Assembly (NCBI GenBank): GCA_025350385.1
Contig: JANXXZ010000138.1
Coordinates: 1-9,262, forward strand
DNA from: Bacteroidales bacterium
Lineage (GTDB): Bacteria > Bacteroidota > Bacteroidia > Bacteroidales > UBA4417
Direction: 5' to 3'
DNA length: 9,262 nt
This document shows, in pieces, positions 1 through 5,632 of this stretch (the first letter of the stretch is position 1; the number at the start of each line of letters is the position of its first letter). Below the pieces are notes generated by a model. It was not told the origin of the DNA. It worked only from the letters and a program-made list of their open reading frames with translations, and searched no databases. The translations under genes and the position numbers were made by a program.

Positions 1-576
1 GGCGAATTTGTTGAGAAATTCTCTCTTGCACAGTATATCGGTAAGAAACATGTAGTTTTCTTTTTTTACCCTCTTGATTTCACCTTTGTATGTCCGACTG
101 AAATTCTGGCTTTCCAGGAAAAACTGGCCGAATTCAAAAAAAGAAACACGGTAGTTGTCGGCTGCTCAGTTGACAGTAAGTATTCACATTGGGCTTGGCT
201 CAATACCGAAAAGAAAAACGGCGGTATAAAAGGTGTTACCTTCCCGTTGGTATCGGACCTCGCAAAAACGATTTCCGAAAATTATGACGTATTAGCAGGT
301 GAGTGGGAATATAATGAGGATGACGATTATGTAGAATTTACCGGTGATGCACAGGCTTTCAGGGGTCTCTTCCTGATTGACAAACAAGGAATTGTACGCC
401 ACCAGGTTGTGAACGACATGCCGCTTGGCCGGAGCATTGACGAAGCCCTCCGCATGGTTGACGCACTTCAGTTCTTCGAAGAAAACGGTGAAGTATGCCC
501 CGCCAACTGGCACAAGGGTGATGAAGGTATGAAAGAAAATGCGGAGAGCGTAGCCGCATACCTCAGCAAACACTGA
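1..576 (+). CDS. Typical 2-Cys peroxiredoxin (AhpC/TSA family), 5' end missing
   Basis: Thiol peroxidase that reduces hydrogen peroxide and organic peroxides, probably in the cytoplasm, using a reductant such as thioredoxin. The reading frame is open from base 1, so the start codon lies outside the window; 191 residues are visible, and roughly 20 are missing if the protein has the usual 210-215 of the Prx1 group. The peroxidatic motif FTFVCPTE places the peroxidatic Cys at visible residue 31. The resolving Cys is in VCPANW at visible residue 166. The region FRGLFLIDKQGIVRH is the conserved family strand. Where over-oxidation-sensitive Prx enzymes have GGLG and a C-terminal YF, this protein reads GGIK and YL (ending AAYLSKH), which suggests a robust, peroxide-tolerant form. 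An intrinsic terminator follows 21 bp after the stop, so the gene ends its transcription unit. The family assignment is secure; the reductant is not visible. Confidence 0.95.
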   Translation, partial: GEFVEKFSLAQYIGKKHVVFFFYPLDFTFVCPTEILAFQEKLAEFKKRNTVVVGCSVDSKYSHWAWLNTEKKNGGIKGVTFPLVSDLAKTISENYDVLAGEWEYNEDDDYVEFTGDAQAFRGLFLIDKQGIVRHQVVNDMPLGRSIDEALRMVDALQFFEENGEVCPANWHKGDEGMKENAESVAAYLSKH

Positions 577-597
577 TATTAATTGAAATTATTGATT

Positions 598-623
598 AAA
601 GCTGGCTTTCGCCGGCTTTTTTT
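598..623 (+). terminator. Intrinsic terminator of the peroxiredoxin gene
   Basis: AAAGCTGGC (598-606), a TTTC loop, and GCCGGCTTT (611-619) form a 9-bp stem with one G-U pair. The downstream arm runs into seven T residues (617-623). It lies 21 bp after the peroxiredoxin stop codon and has the classic rho-independent shape. Confidence 0.9.
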
Positions 624-631
624 GTGGTAGT

Positions 632-678
632 TATTTGCTGTTGTGGATTTGAAATATTTGCTGTTGCGGATTTGTAAT
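632..678. repeat. 24-bp imperfect tandem direct repeat
   Basis: TATTTGCTGTTGTGGATTTG plus AAAT (632-655) is followed by a second copy at 655-678. The copies differ at two of 24 positions (T to C and A to T) and share one base at the junction, giving a period of 23 bp. The second copy contains the left arm of the perfect palindrome at 663-685, so the tandem and palindromic repeats belong to one unit. There is no spacer, so this is not a CRISPR array. Confidence 0.8.
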
Positions 679-712
679 CCGCAACCCATGAGCTCCGGAT
701 TTGTAATCCGGA
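663..712. repeat. Two REP-like palindromes with core GGATT-TGT-AATCC
   Basis: GTTGCGGATT-TGT-AATCCGCAAC (663-685) is a perfect 10-bp stem with a TGT loop. TCCGGATT-TGT-AATCCGGA (694-712) is a perfect 8-bp stem with the same loop. They are 8 bp apart and share the core GGATTTGTAATCC while their outer stem bases differ together, so pairing is kept. There is no T-run after either, so they are not terminators. They resemble short interspersed palindromes (REP type) between convergent genes. A decayed version of the motif occurs at 1694-1803. Confidence 0.8.
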
Positions 713-833
713 TTGCATGATAATTAAAAAGAAATCCTATATTCCGGGGGTCATTGTAAATCACTCTCAGAAACCTGATGTTTTTTCTGATTATTATCGC
801 TATCGCAGATCAATGATTATAACGAAAGTTATT

Positions 834-1604
834 CTATTCAAGTGCCTTCGCACGATTCCAAAGCACATCCATTTCGGCCAGGTTCATTTCATGCAGTTTT
901 TTTCCTTTCTTAACAGCTTCTGCCTCAATATATTTGAAACGACGAATGAATTTCCTGTTGGTGCGTTCCAGGGCTGTTTCAGGATTTACGTCAATAAAAC
1001 GGGAATAGTTGATGAGTGCAAAAAGCAGGTCGCCAAATTCATCTTCACGTTTTTCAGGGGTATTTTCGTTGGCCAGCTCATACTTCAGTTCGCCAATCTC
1101 TTCTTCAACCTTGGCCCAGACCTGTCCTACGTTTTCCCAGTCAAACCCTACTCCACGGGCTTTGTCCTGTATCCGGTAAGCCTTTACCATAGCAGGCAGC
1201 GACATTGGTACCCCTTCAAGCACCGACGTGCGACCTTCGTCCAGTTTGATCCGTTCCCAGTTATCTTTCACATCAATGGCCGTATTAACCTTTACATCGC
1301 CAAATATGTGCGGATGCCTGTGAATCAGCTTCTCGTTAATTCCCTTTAGTACACCTGAAATCTCAAAAGCACCGGCCTCTTCACCCAGTTTGGAGTAAAA
1401 AACAATATGCAACATAAGGTCACCAAGTTCCTTGCGGATTTCTTCGAGGTCCTTTTCCAGGATAGCATCAGATAATTCATACGTTTCCTCAATAGTGAGA
1501 TGACGCAGGCTGTCGAAGGTTTGTTCCTTATCCCAGGGGCATTTCGCCCTTAGTTCATCTATTATATCCAAAAGGCGCTGAAATTCAGTTATTCGTTTGT
1601 CCAT
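834..1604 (-). CDS. mazG: MazG nucleoside triphosphate pyrophosphohydrolase
   Basis: Cytoplasmic house-cleaning enzyme that hydrolyses (d)NTPs to the monophosphate and pyrophosphate, and in E. coli lowers ppGpp during starvation. The 256-residue protein has the two-domain MazG layout. The N-terminal domain opens with CPWDKEQTF (22-30) and carries the metal-binding residues EETYE (39-43) and ELGD (59-62). The motif HRHPHIFGD (95-103) follows it. The C-terminal domain repeats the pattern with EEIGE (168-172) and EFGD (189-192). These acidic residues bind magnesium in the family. An upstream in-frame ATG would begin at 1661, but I chose 1604: the extra 19 residues lack family similarity, and the -7 element at 1620-1627 would fall inside that extension. 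The gene stands alone and converges with the peroxiredoxin gene. I see no clear terminator downstream. Confidence 0.95.
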   Translation of the reverse strand: MDKRITEFQRLLDIIDELRAKCPWDKEQTFDSLRHLTIEETYELSDAILEKDLEEIRKELGDLMLHIVFYSKLGEEAGAFEISGVLKGINEKLIHRHPHIFGDVKVNTAIDVKDNWERIKLDEGRTSVLEGVPMSLPAMVKAYRIQDKARGVGFDWENVGQVWAKVEEEIGELKYELANENTPEKREDEFGDLLFALINYSRFIDVNPETALERTNRKFIRRFKYIEAEAVKKGKKLHEMNLAEMDVLWNRAKALE

Positions 1605-1619
1605 GAATCCGGTTTTCTG

Positions 1620-1627
1620 CAAAGGTA
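1620..1627 (-). promoter_or_regulatory. Bacteroidota -7 promoter element of mazG
   Basis: On the minus strand this reads TACCTTTG, a full match to the Bacteroidota -7 consensus TAnnTTTG, 15 bp before the mazG ATG at 1604. The resulting leader would be very short. No good TTG (-33) lies at the usual 17-23 bp spacing. A dyad, GATTG-TG-CAATC (1631-1642), lies immediately upstream and could be an operator. The element supports the downstream start codon. Confidence 0.55.
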
Positions 1628-1693
1628 CGCGATTGTGCAATCCTGAATAACATAAGTACAACTGAACAAACGACAGAATAGAAAGAGATTGAC

Positions 1694-1803
1694 CGGATTT
1701 GTAAAATCTGCGAATAAAATAAATAACTTTTAAAGCTGAGAAACCGGAATCCCGGAATCTTGTAAATCCAAGATTCTCTACTCACAACTACCTGTAAATC
1801 CAA
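1694..1803. repeat. Decayed REP-like repeats (TTGTAAATCC family)
   Basis: This lies in the 384-bp gene-free interval 1605-1988. CGGATTTGTAAAATCTGCG (1694-1712) is a degraded relative of the palindromes at 663-712. GAATCTTG-TAAATC-CAAGATTC (1755-1776) is a perfect 8-bp stem with a 6-nt loop. TGTAAATCCAA occurs twice exactly (1761-1771 and 1793-1803), 32 bp apart. The rest of the interval is AT-rich, with the mazG promoter at one end and the 1911-1939 promoter at the other. I see no credible gene in it. Confidence 0.6.
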
Positions 1804-1910
1804 ATTTTTTCGACTAATATTGAGCTGTCCGATATCACTTTTCTGCCATAACCATCCTCCGAGAATCTATCCAATATCATTTATTCTAGTAAAGGATAAC
1901 AAATTAACAA

Positions 1911-1939
1911 TTGCCTATACAAGAATCCGGCTAACTTTG
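1911..1939 (+). promoter_or_regulatory. Bacteroidota promoter of the PagL-like/GIN gene pair
   Basis: TTG at 1911-1913 and TAACTTTG at 1932-1939 are separated by 18 bp. They match the -33/-7 consensus TTG - N17-23 - TAnnTTTG used by the primary sigma factor in Bacteroidota. Transcription would start near 1944-1947, about 40 bases before the ATG at 1989 and immediately upstream of the hairpin at 1949-1975. Confidence 0.75.
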
Positions 1940-1948
1940 CGTTACTTT

Positions 1949-1975
1949 AATAGCCCCCCGAGGCTATTTTTTTTT
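1949..1975 (+). terminator. Terminator-shaped hairpin in the 5' leader (possible attenuator)
   Basis: AATAGCC (1949-1955), a 6-nt loop and GGCTATT (1962-1968) form a 7-bp stem followed by nine T residues (1967-1975). It sits between the predicted transcription start and the ATG at 1989. Either it limits transcription early, or the U-tract serves translation initiation, since U-rich or A-rich leaders without Shine-Dalgarno sites are usual in this phylum. I see no competing antiterminator fold. The structure is visible; the function is inferred. Confidence 0.5.
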
Positions 1976-1988
1976 GAACCCTTTATAA

Positions 1989-3155
1989 ATGCGCCTTTCA
2001 GCAAGCAAAAATAATCGATGTATACTTCTTCCTGTGATCATAGCTACCTGCATGGCAATGCTCAGCATGAATGTTAATGCCCAGCATAAGTTCCGCGGCT
2101 CCAATCTTTTACTCGAAGGAAGGATCAATTATGGTTTCCTGATCAATCACCACCTTGAGATGCAGATTTTCAATTCGCATTTCCCGGCCTTTGAAATCAA
2201 CCTCGGCAAAGAGACCTACGGGGAATACAGCTGGCAAAGAATGTACAGCTATCCGTTCATTGGATTAAGCTATTGGTATTCGCCTTTAGGCAATTCACCT
2301 CTGCTGGGAAACGCTCACGCAATATTTCCTTATGTAAACTATCCTCTTGTCAGGGATTTAAAACACGAACTGAATTTCAGGATTGGGCTTGGACTTGCCT
2401 ATCTGACGGAACGTTTTGACCGGATCAAAAACTATAAATACCTTGCCATTGGTTCTCATGTAAATGCTGCAGCCAACTTCATGGTTGAATACCGGTGGCG
2501 TTTCAATCCCAGGATGAATACGGCAATTGGTTTGTCGCTCATGCATTTTTCGAACGGATCGACTAAAACTCCTAACTTTGGCATTAATATTCCTTCAGTA
2601 AACCTGGCGTTCGCATACCGGTTGAGCAAGGAAAACACCTATGTTGATCGCAAAATGCTTCCCGAACTCTACAAATTTGAATTTGACGGAAAACAATCCG
2701 TAAGCCTTGATCTGGGTGCAACCATAGCTTACAAGGACATGGGCAGTGAGAATGGCCGCACCTTCATGGTTTACAACATGTTCGGCAATATATTCAAACC
2801 GGTTTCGTTTAAAAGCAAGGTCGGTATTGGATTCGATTTTACGAAGGACAATGCTGATCCCTATTTTGCCAAACTCGAAAATATTACTTACAAGCACAAC
2901 ATCCAGCTGATGCGGATAGGTGTCAATGCTGCGTATGACCTCAGCATGTCGAAACTTTCCTATATGTTTAACGTTGGAGTATATGTGAGCGGAGTAATCC
3001 GGCCCAGTATTGTTTACTTCAAAGTAGGTTTGCAATACCAGGTAACTCAGCAGTTTTTTGCTACCCTTACCCTCAGGTCTCATTTTGCCCAGGCCGATTT
3101 TGTTGGCATTGGCGTGGGATACAGACTACCCTTGTATTACTATAAAAAGAAATAA
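1989..3155 (+). CDS. PagL-like lipid A deacylase family outer-membrane protein (acyloxyacyl hydrolase)
   Basis: An outer-membrane beta-barrel related to PagL, which removes the 3-O-linked acyl chain of lipid A. The 388-residue protein starts with a signal peptide: basic RLSASKNNR, a hydrophobic stretch at about 11-27, and likely cleavage after VNA (31). The PagL-like part covers about 35-215. The motif HFSNG (186-190) aligns with the HYSN active-site motif of Pseudomonas aeruginosa PagL, keeping His186 and Ser188. With PN (195-196) and GI (198-199) aligned as well, the position of the catalytic Glu140 is Asn200. The C-terminal half (230-388) alternates in beta-barrel fashion and ends in aromatic and lysine residues. 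The protein is about twice the length of PagL, which seems usual for Bacteroidota homologues. It has a strong promoter and leads the GIN lipoprotein by 5 bp. The family call is good; deacylase activity is uncertain. Confidence 0.8.
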   Translation: MRLSASKNNRCILLPVIIATCMAMLSMNVNAQHKFRGSNLLLEGRINYGFLINHHLEMQIFNSHFPAFEINLGKETYGEYSWQRMYSYPFIGLSYWYSPLGNSPLLGNAHAIFPYVNYPLVRDLKHELNFRIGLGLAYLTERFDRIKNYKYLAIGSHVNAAANFMVEYRWRFNPRMNTAIGLSLMHFSNGSTKTPNFGINIPSVNLAFAYRLSKENTYVDRKMLPELYKFEFDGKQSVSLDLGATIAYKDMGSENGRTFMVYNMFGNIFKPVSFKSKVGIGFDFTKDNADPYFAKLENITYKHNIQLMRIGVNAAYDLSMSKLSYMFNVGVYVSGVIRPSIVYFKVGLQYQVTQQFFATLTLRSHFAQADFVGIGVGYRLPLYYYKKK

Positions 3156-3160
3156 AAACA

Positions 3161-3949
3161 GTGCATAAACAAACCAGATATATAAACCGGATTACTGGGC
3201 TCCGGAAGGCCAGGTTATCTTTCCTTGTCCTGCTACTCTGCGGACTAATCATGGTTTCATGTAAAAAAGACCATGTCTTCGATTTCCTGAAAACCACCGG
3301 GAAAATAGTCACCATCGAACGGGCAGTCAATGAAGATTTTGCTACAGTTAAACTTGAAAACAACATTGATCTGGTACTCACCCAGGGTCCGGCTTACAGT
3401 ATCACGCTCGAAGGCGGTGAAAACTTACTGCCGGGAATTGATACCGACATTTCAGATAGTACGCTTACGATTCGCAATAACAACAAATTCAACTGGTTGC
3501 GCTCGTATGATAAAAAAATTGTAGCCCGGGTTACGGCTCCTCATTTTCTGAAAATCAATTACGAAAGTACCGGCACTATATCCAATAATGACACGATCCG
3601 CGAAGATTCCATCTTCATTACTTCATATGGCGGTTCAGGTTATATTAATCTGTGTATAAAAACCGGCTTATCGCATCTCGCACTAACCAAAGGATCAACC
3701 GATCTGAATATTTCAGGATTCAGCGGAAGCAATTTTATTTTTGCTGGAAGTTACGGGCCTTTCCACTGCCTGAACCTTCAAACCCAAAACACTTTCATGA
3801 GTAACAGCGGCACCAACGACTGTTATATTAATGTTACTAGTCTCCTCGAATACGAAATTAAAAGCTTAGGCAACATTTATTATAAAGGGAAGCCTCCTCA
3901 AATATCAGGGACAATAACCGGTGATGGAAAACTGATACCCCTGGAATAG
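3161..3949 (+). CDS. GIN-domain (DUF2807) lipoprotein
   Basis: A predicted envelope lipoprotein of 262 residues. A basic N-terminus (RITGLRKARLS, about 10-20) and hydrophobic FLVLLLCGLIMVS lead to lipidated Cys34, followed by KKD. From about residue 50 it has the right-handed beta pattern of the putative head GIN domain: VKLENNIDLVLTQG, an ITLEGGENLLPGI segment, a DSTLTIRNNN strand, and repeated short Gly/Ser/Asn-rich strands to the end. GIN-domain proteins are widespread in Bacteroidota, but their biochemical role is not established. The start is a GTG; an in-frame stop lies 16 bp upstream and the next in-frame ATG falls inside the lipobox, so GTG is the only sensible choice. The 5-bp gap to the PagL-like gene implies co-transcription and probably translational coupling. 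No adhesin function is shown by the sequence. Confidence 0.8.
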   Translation: MHKQTRYINRITGLRKARLSFLVLLLCGLIMVSCKKDHVFDFLKTTGKIVTIERAVNEDFATVKLENNIDLVLTQGPAYSITLEGGENLLPGIDTDISDSTLTIRNNNKFNWLRSYDKKIVARVTAPHFLKINYESTGTISNNDTIREDSIFITSYGGSGYINLCIKTGLSHLALTKGSTDLNISGFSGSNFIFAGSYGPFHCLNLQTQNTFMSNSGTNDCYINVTSLLEYEIKSLGNIYYKGKPPQISGTITGDGKLIPLE

Positions 3950-3995
3950 TTCATTTGTTATCGGAAAATAATTCAATATCCGGATTAGACTGCAA

Positions 3996-4037
3996 ATGAG
4001 TACTTTTACCGAAACGCAGGAACAAATCCCCCGTTAG
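3996..4037 (+). other. Possible 13-residue upstream ORF before the membrane glycosyltransferase-like gene
   Basis: ATG at 3996 opens a short frame (MSTFTETQEQIPR) ending in TAG at 4035-4037, two bases before the ATG of the next gene. Such closeness would allow re-initiation coupling. It shows no run of a single amino acid that would mark a classical attenuator. It may well be chance. Confidence 0.2.
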
Positions 4038-4039
4038 TA

Positions 4040-5368
4040 ATGCAACTCCAATCCCGGCAAGCTGGTATCTTAAAAAGAGCCAACTATTACAAGTCTGCCC
4101 CGTACGCAATTGTATTGGTGACTTTGCTTGCCGTTTCAAACATTAACCTGAAGAAGGATTATGCCAATGGAAGCATGGAAGCCGACGGGAAAGGATATTA
4201 TGCCTACCTGCCTGCCATCTTCATCTACCATGACCTCAGTTTCGGATTTTATAATACCATTGAGCGGGTTACCTATTACAATCCCGATCTCAATTATGAA
4301 TATCTCCGGTCCTTTAAAAACAAGACGATTAATAAATACTATTCCGGAACTGCATTTTGCATGATGCCGTTCTTCGGGATGGGGCATCTTAACACACTCA
4401 TTTCCGGCACAGCTGCCGATGGATATAGCTACTATTACATGCTTTGGATTCATATCGGGGCGTTATTATATCTGCTGGTCGGTCTGATAGCTATGCGAAA
4501 AATTCTGCGTACATACAGGATTGCTGAAAAGTGGATTGCCTTTACCCTGGCATGTATGACCTTTGGAACAAGCCTCTTTTATTACACCTTAACGGAGTAC
4601 AGCATGTCGCATTTGTATTCCTTTGCTGTAATAAATTTCTTCCTCCTATGTGTCAGGAAGTATTCCCTGAAGCATGATAAGAGGCTGCTTCTTTATGCCG
4701 GTTTTCTGCTGGGTATTATCGTTCTTATCCGGCCTGTGAACATAGTTATCATATTTAGCATACCTTTTATTTCAGGCGGTTTCAGGCAAATAAAAGATTG
4801 TTTCACCAGCATGCTGAAACACAAGGTTCTCCTGTTCCTGGGTTTCATTGCGTTCCTAGCTGTTGGTTCCATCCAATTGATAATTTATAAGATACAAACA
4901 GGAACTTTTTTCGTGTATTCATACCCAGGTGAAGGTTTTGATTTCCTGAAGCCCCATTTTCTTGACATGCTGATCAGCTACCGTAAAGGACTCTTAGTCT
5001 ATACGCCAATGATCCTCCTGTCACTCCTGGGTTTTGTATACCTTTGGCGGCAAAGCAGGTTTGCTGCCACTTCTTTGGCTATTTTCCTTCTGTTGCTAAC
5101 CTACATACTTTCATCATGGCACATGTGGTTTTATGGCGGAAGCTTTTCACAGCGGGTGTTCATTGATTTTTATGCATTTTTTGCAATTCTGCTAGCAACA
5201 GCTTTTTATAACCTGCCGAAAGGCTGGATCAGAAACGCCTATTTTTCTGTTGCCATCGTGCTGACCCTGTTTTGCCAGGTCCAAACCTATCAATACCGGC
5301 ACATGATTATACATTGGTCGGACATGAACAAGGAAAAATACTGGGAAGTGTTTTTGAAAATCAGGTAA
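4040..5368 (+). CDS. Polytopic GT-C-type (GT39/ArnT-like) glycosyltransferase-like membrane protein
   Basis: A 442-residue inner-membrane protein with about 10-11 hydrophobic segments (near 20-36, 103-122, 132-154, 163-182, 188-205, 214-243, 262-284, 314-336, 341-358, 373-392 and 397-416). The first external loop carries acidic EADGKGYYAYLPA (47-59), like the acidic catalytic loop of GT-C enzymes that use polyprenyl-phosphate sugars. NKYYSGTAF (98-106), RPVN (231-234), SYRKGLLVYTP (313-323) and WHMWFYGGSFSQR (360-372) are conserved-looking motifs of this broad group, which glycosylates lipids or proteins on the periplasmic side. Donor and acceptor cannot be read from the sequence. It follows the GIN gene by 90 bp, with only a weak TAnnTTTG-like element (TACTTTTA at 4001) between, so it may be read from the 1911 promoter. 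A polymerase or flippase-type membrane protein is the main alternative. Confidence 0.6.
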   Translation: MQLQSRQAGILKRANYYKSAPYAIVLVTLLAVSNINLKKDYANGSMEADGKGYYAYLPAIFIYHDLSFGFYNTIERVTYYNPDLNYEYLRSFKNKTINKYYSGTAFCMMPFFGMGHLNTLISGTAADGYSYYYMLWIHIGALLYLLVGLIAMRKILRTYRIAEKWIAFTLACMTFGTSLFYYTLTEYSMSHLYSFAVINFFLLCVRKYSLKHDKRLLLYAGFLLGIIVLIRPVNIVIIFSIPFISGGFRQIKDCFTSMLKHKVLLFLGFIAFLAVGSIQLIIYKIQTGTFFVYSYPGEGFDFLKPHFLDMLISYRKGLLVYTPMILLSLLGFVYLWRQSRFAATSLAIFLLLLTYILSSWHMWFYGGSFSQRVFIDFYAFFAILLATAFYNLPKGWIRNAYFSVAIVLTLFCQVQTYQYRHMIIHWSDMNKEKYWEVFLKIR

Positions 5369-5423
5369 TCCGTGGTATCTGAATAAATGATACAGAGCGG
5401 ATAAGATCAGCAAAGAAACTATT

Positions 5424-5442
5424 GCATCCTCGTACCGGATGC
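5424..5442. repeat. Small hairpin downstream of the membrane protein gene
   Basis: GCATCC (5424-5429) and GGATGC (5437-5442) form a 6-bp stem with a 7-nt loop in the 264-bp gap between the convergent membrane-protein and groEL genes. There is no T-run, so it is a poor terminator candidate. Nothing else, apart from the groEL terminator, stands out in the gap. Confidence 0.35.
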
Positions 5443-5578
5443 CAGCGATATTGACTGCTATTGAAATTTCATTTACTGTCTCAAGTCAGGAGATACAGGT
5501 AAAGAACAAATCAGTGTCGGGAAAAACAAACCCGTAACTCTTTCCTACATCTTCCTTAAACAAGAATGCTATAAAGCA

Positions 5579-5605
5579 AGCAACCCCGTTTTCGGCGGGG
5601 CTGCT
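5579..5605 (-). terminator. Probable terminator of the groES-groEL operon
   Basis: On the minus strand AGCAGCCCCG, a 7-nt loop and CGGGGTTGCT form a GC-rich 10-bp stem with one G-U pair, starting 27 bp after the groEL stop. The following sequence (TGCTTTATAG) is only modestly T-rich, so termination may be incomplete or may also depend on other factors. Confidence 0.65.
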
Positions 5606-5632
5606 CAATATAATTACAGAAACGGGTGTTTC

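Noticed and set aside
292..573. 93-codon minus-strand frame opposite the peroxiredoxin gene
   Set aside because: It is a shadow of the real gene in reverse, and its sequence is low in recognisable structure.
632..712. Possible short CRISPR remnant
   Set aside because: The repeats are adjacent without spacers of uniform size, and the units are palindromes sharing a TGT loop, which fits REP-type elements instead.
767..790. TCAGAAA...TTTCTGA hairpin as a mazG terminator
   Set aside because: The 7-bp stem is AT-rich with a 10-nt loop and no T-run follows on the mazG strand.
717..1349. 210-codon plus-strand open frame opposite mazG
   Set aside because: It is antisense to a clear MazG protein, its translation is rich in Phe, Arg and His without family resemblance, and it has no promoter.
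1605..1661. Longer MazG start at 1661
   Set aside because: It would add 19 residues unlike the family and would include the -7 promoter element in the coding region.
1820..2014. 64-codon plus-strand frame across the 1911 promoter and leader hairpin
   Set aside because: It spans the promoter and the terminator-like stem, has no protein-like features, and overlaps the start of the PagL-like gene.
5375..5393. GTATC...GATAC hairpin after the membrane-protein gene
   Set aside because: Only 5 bp of stem with a 9-nt loop and no T-tract, so not a credible terminator.
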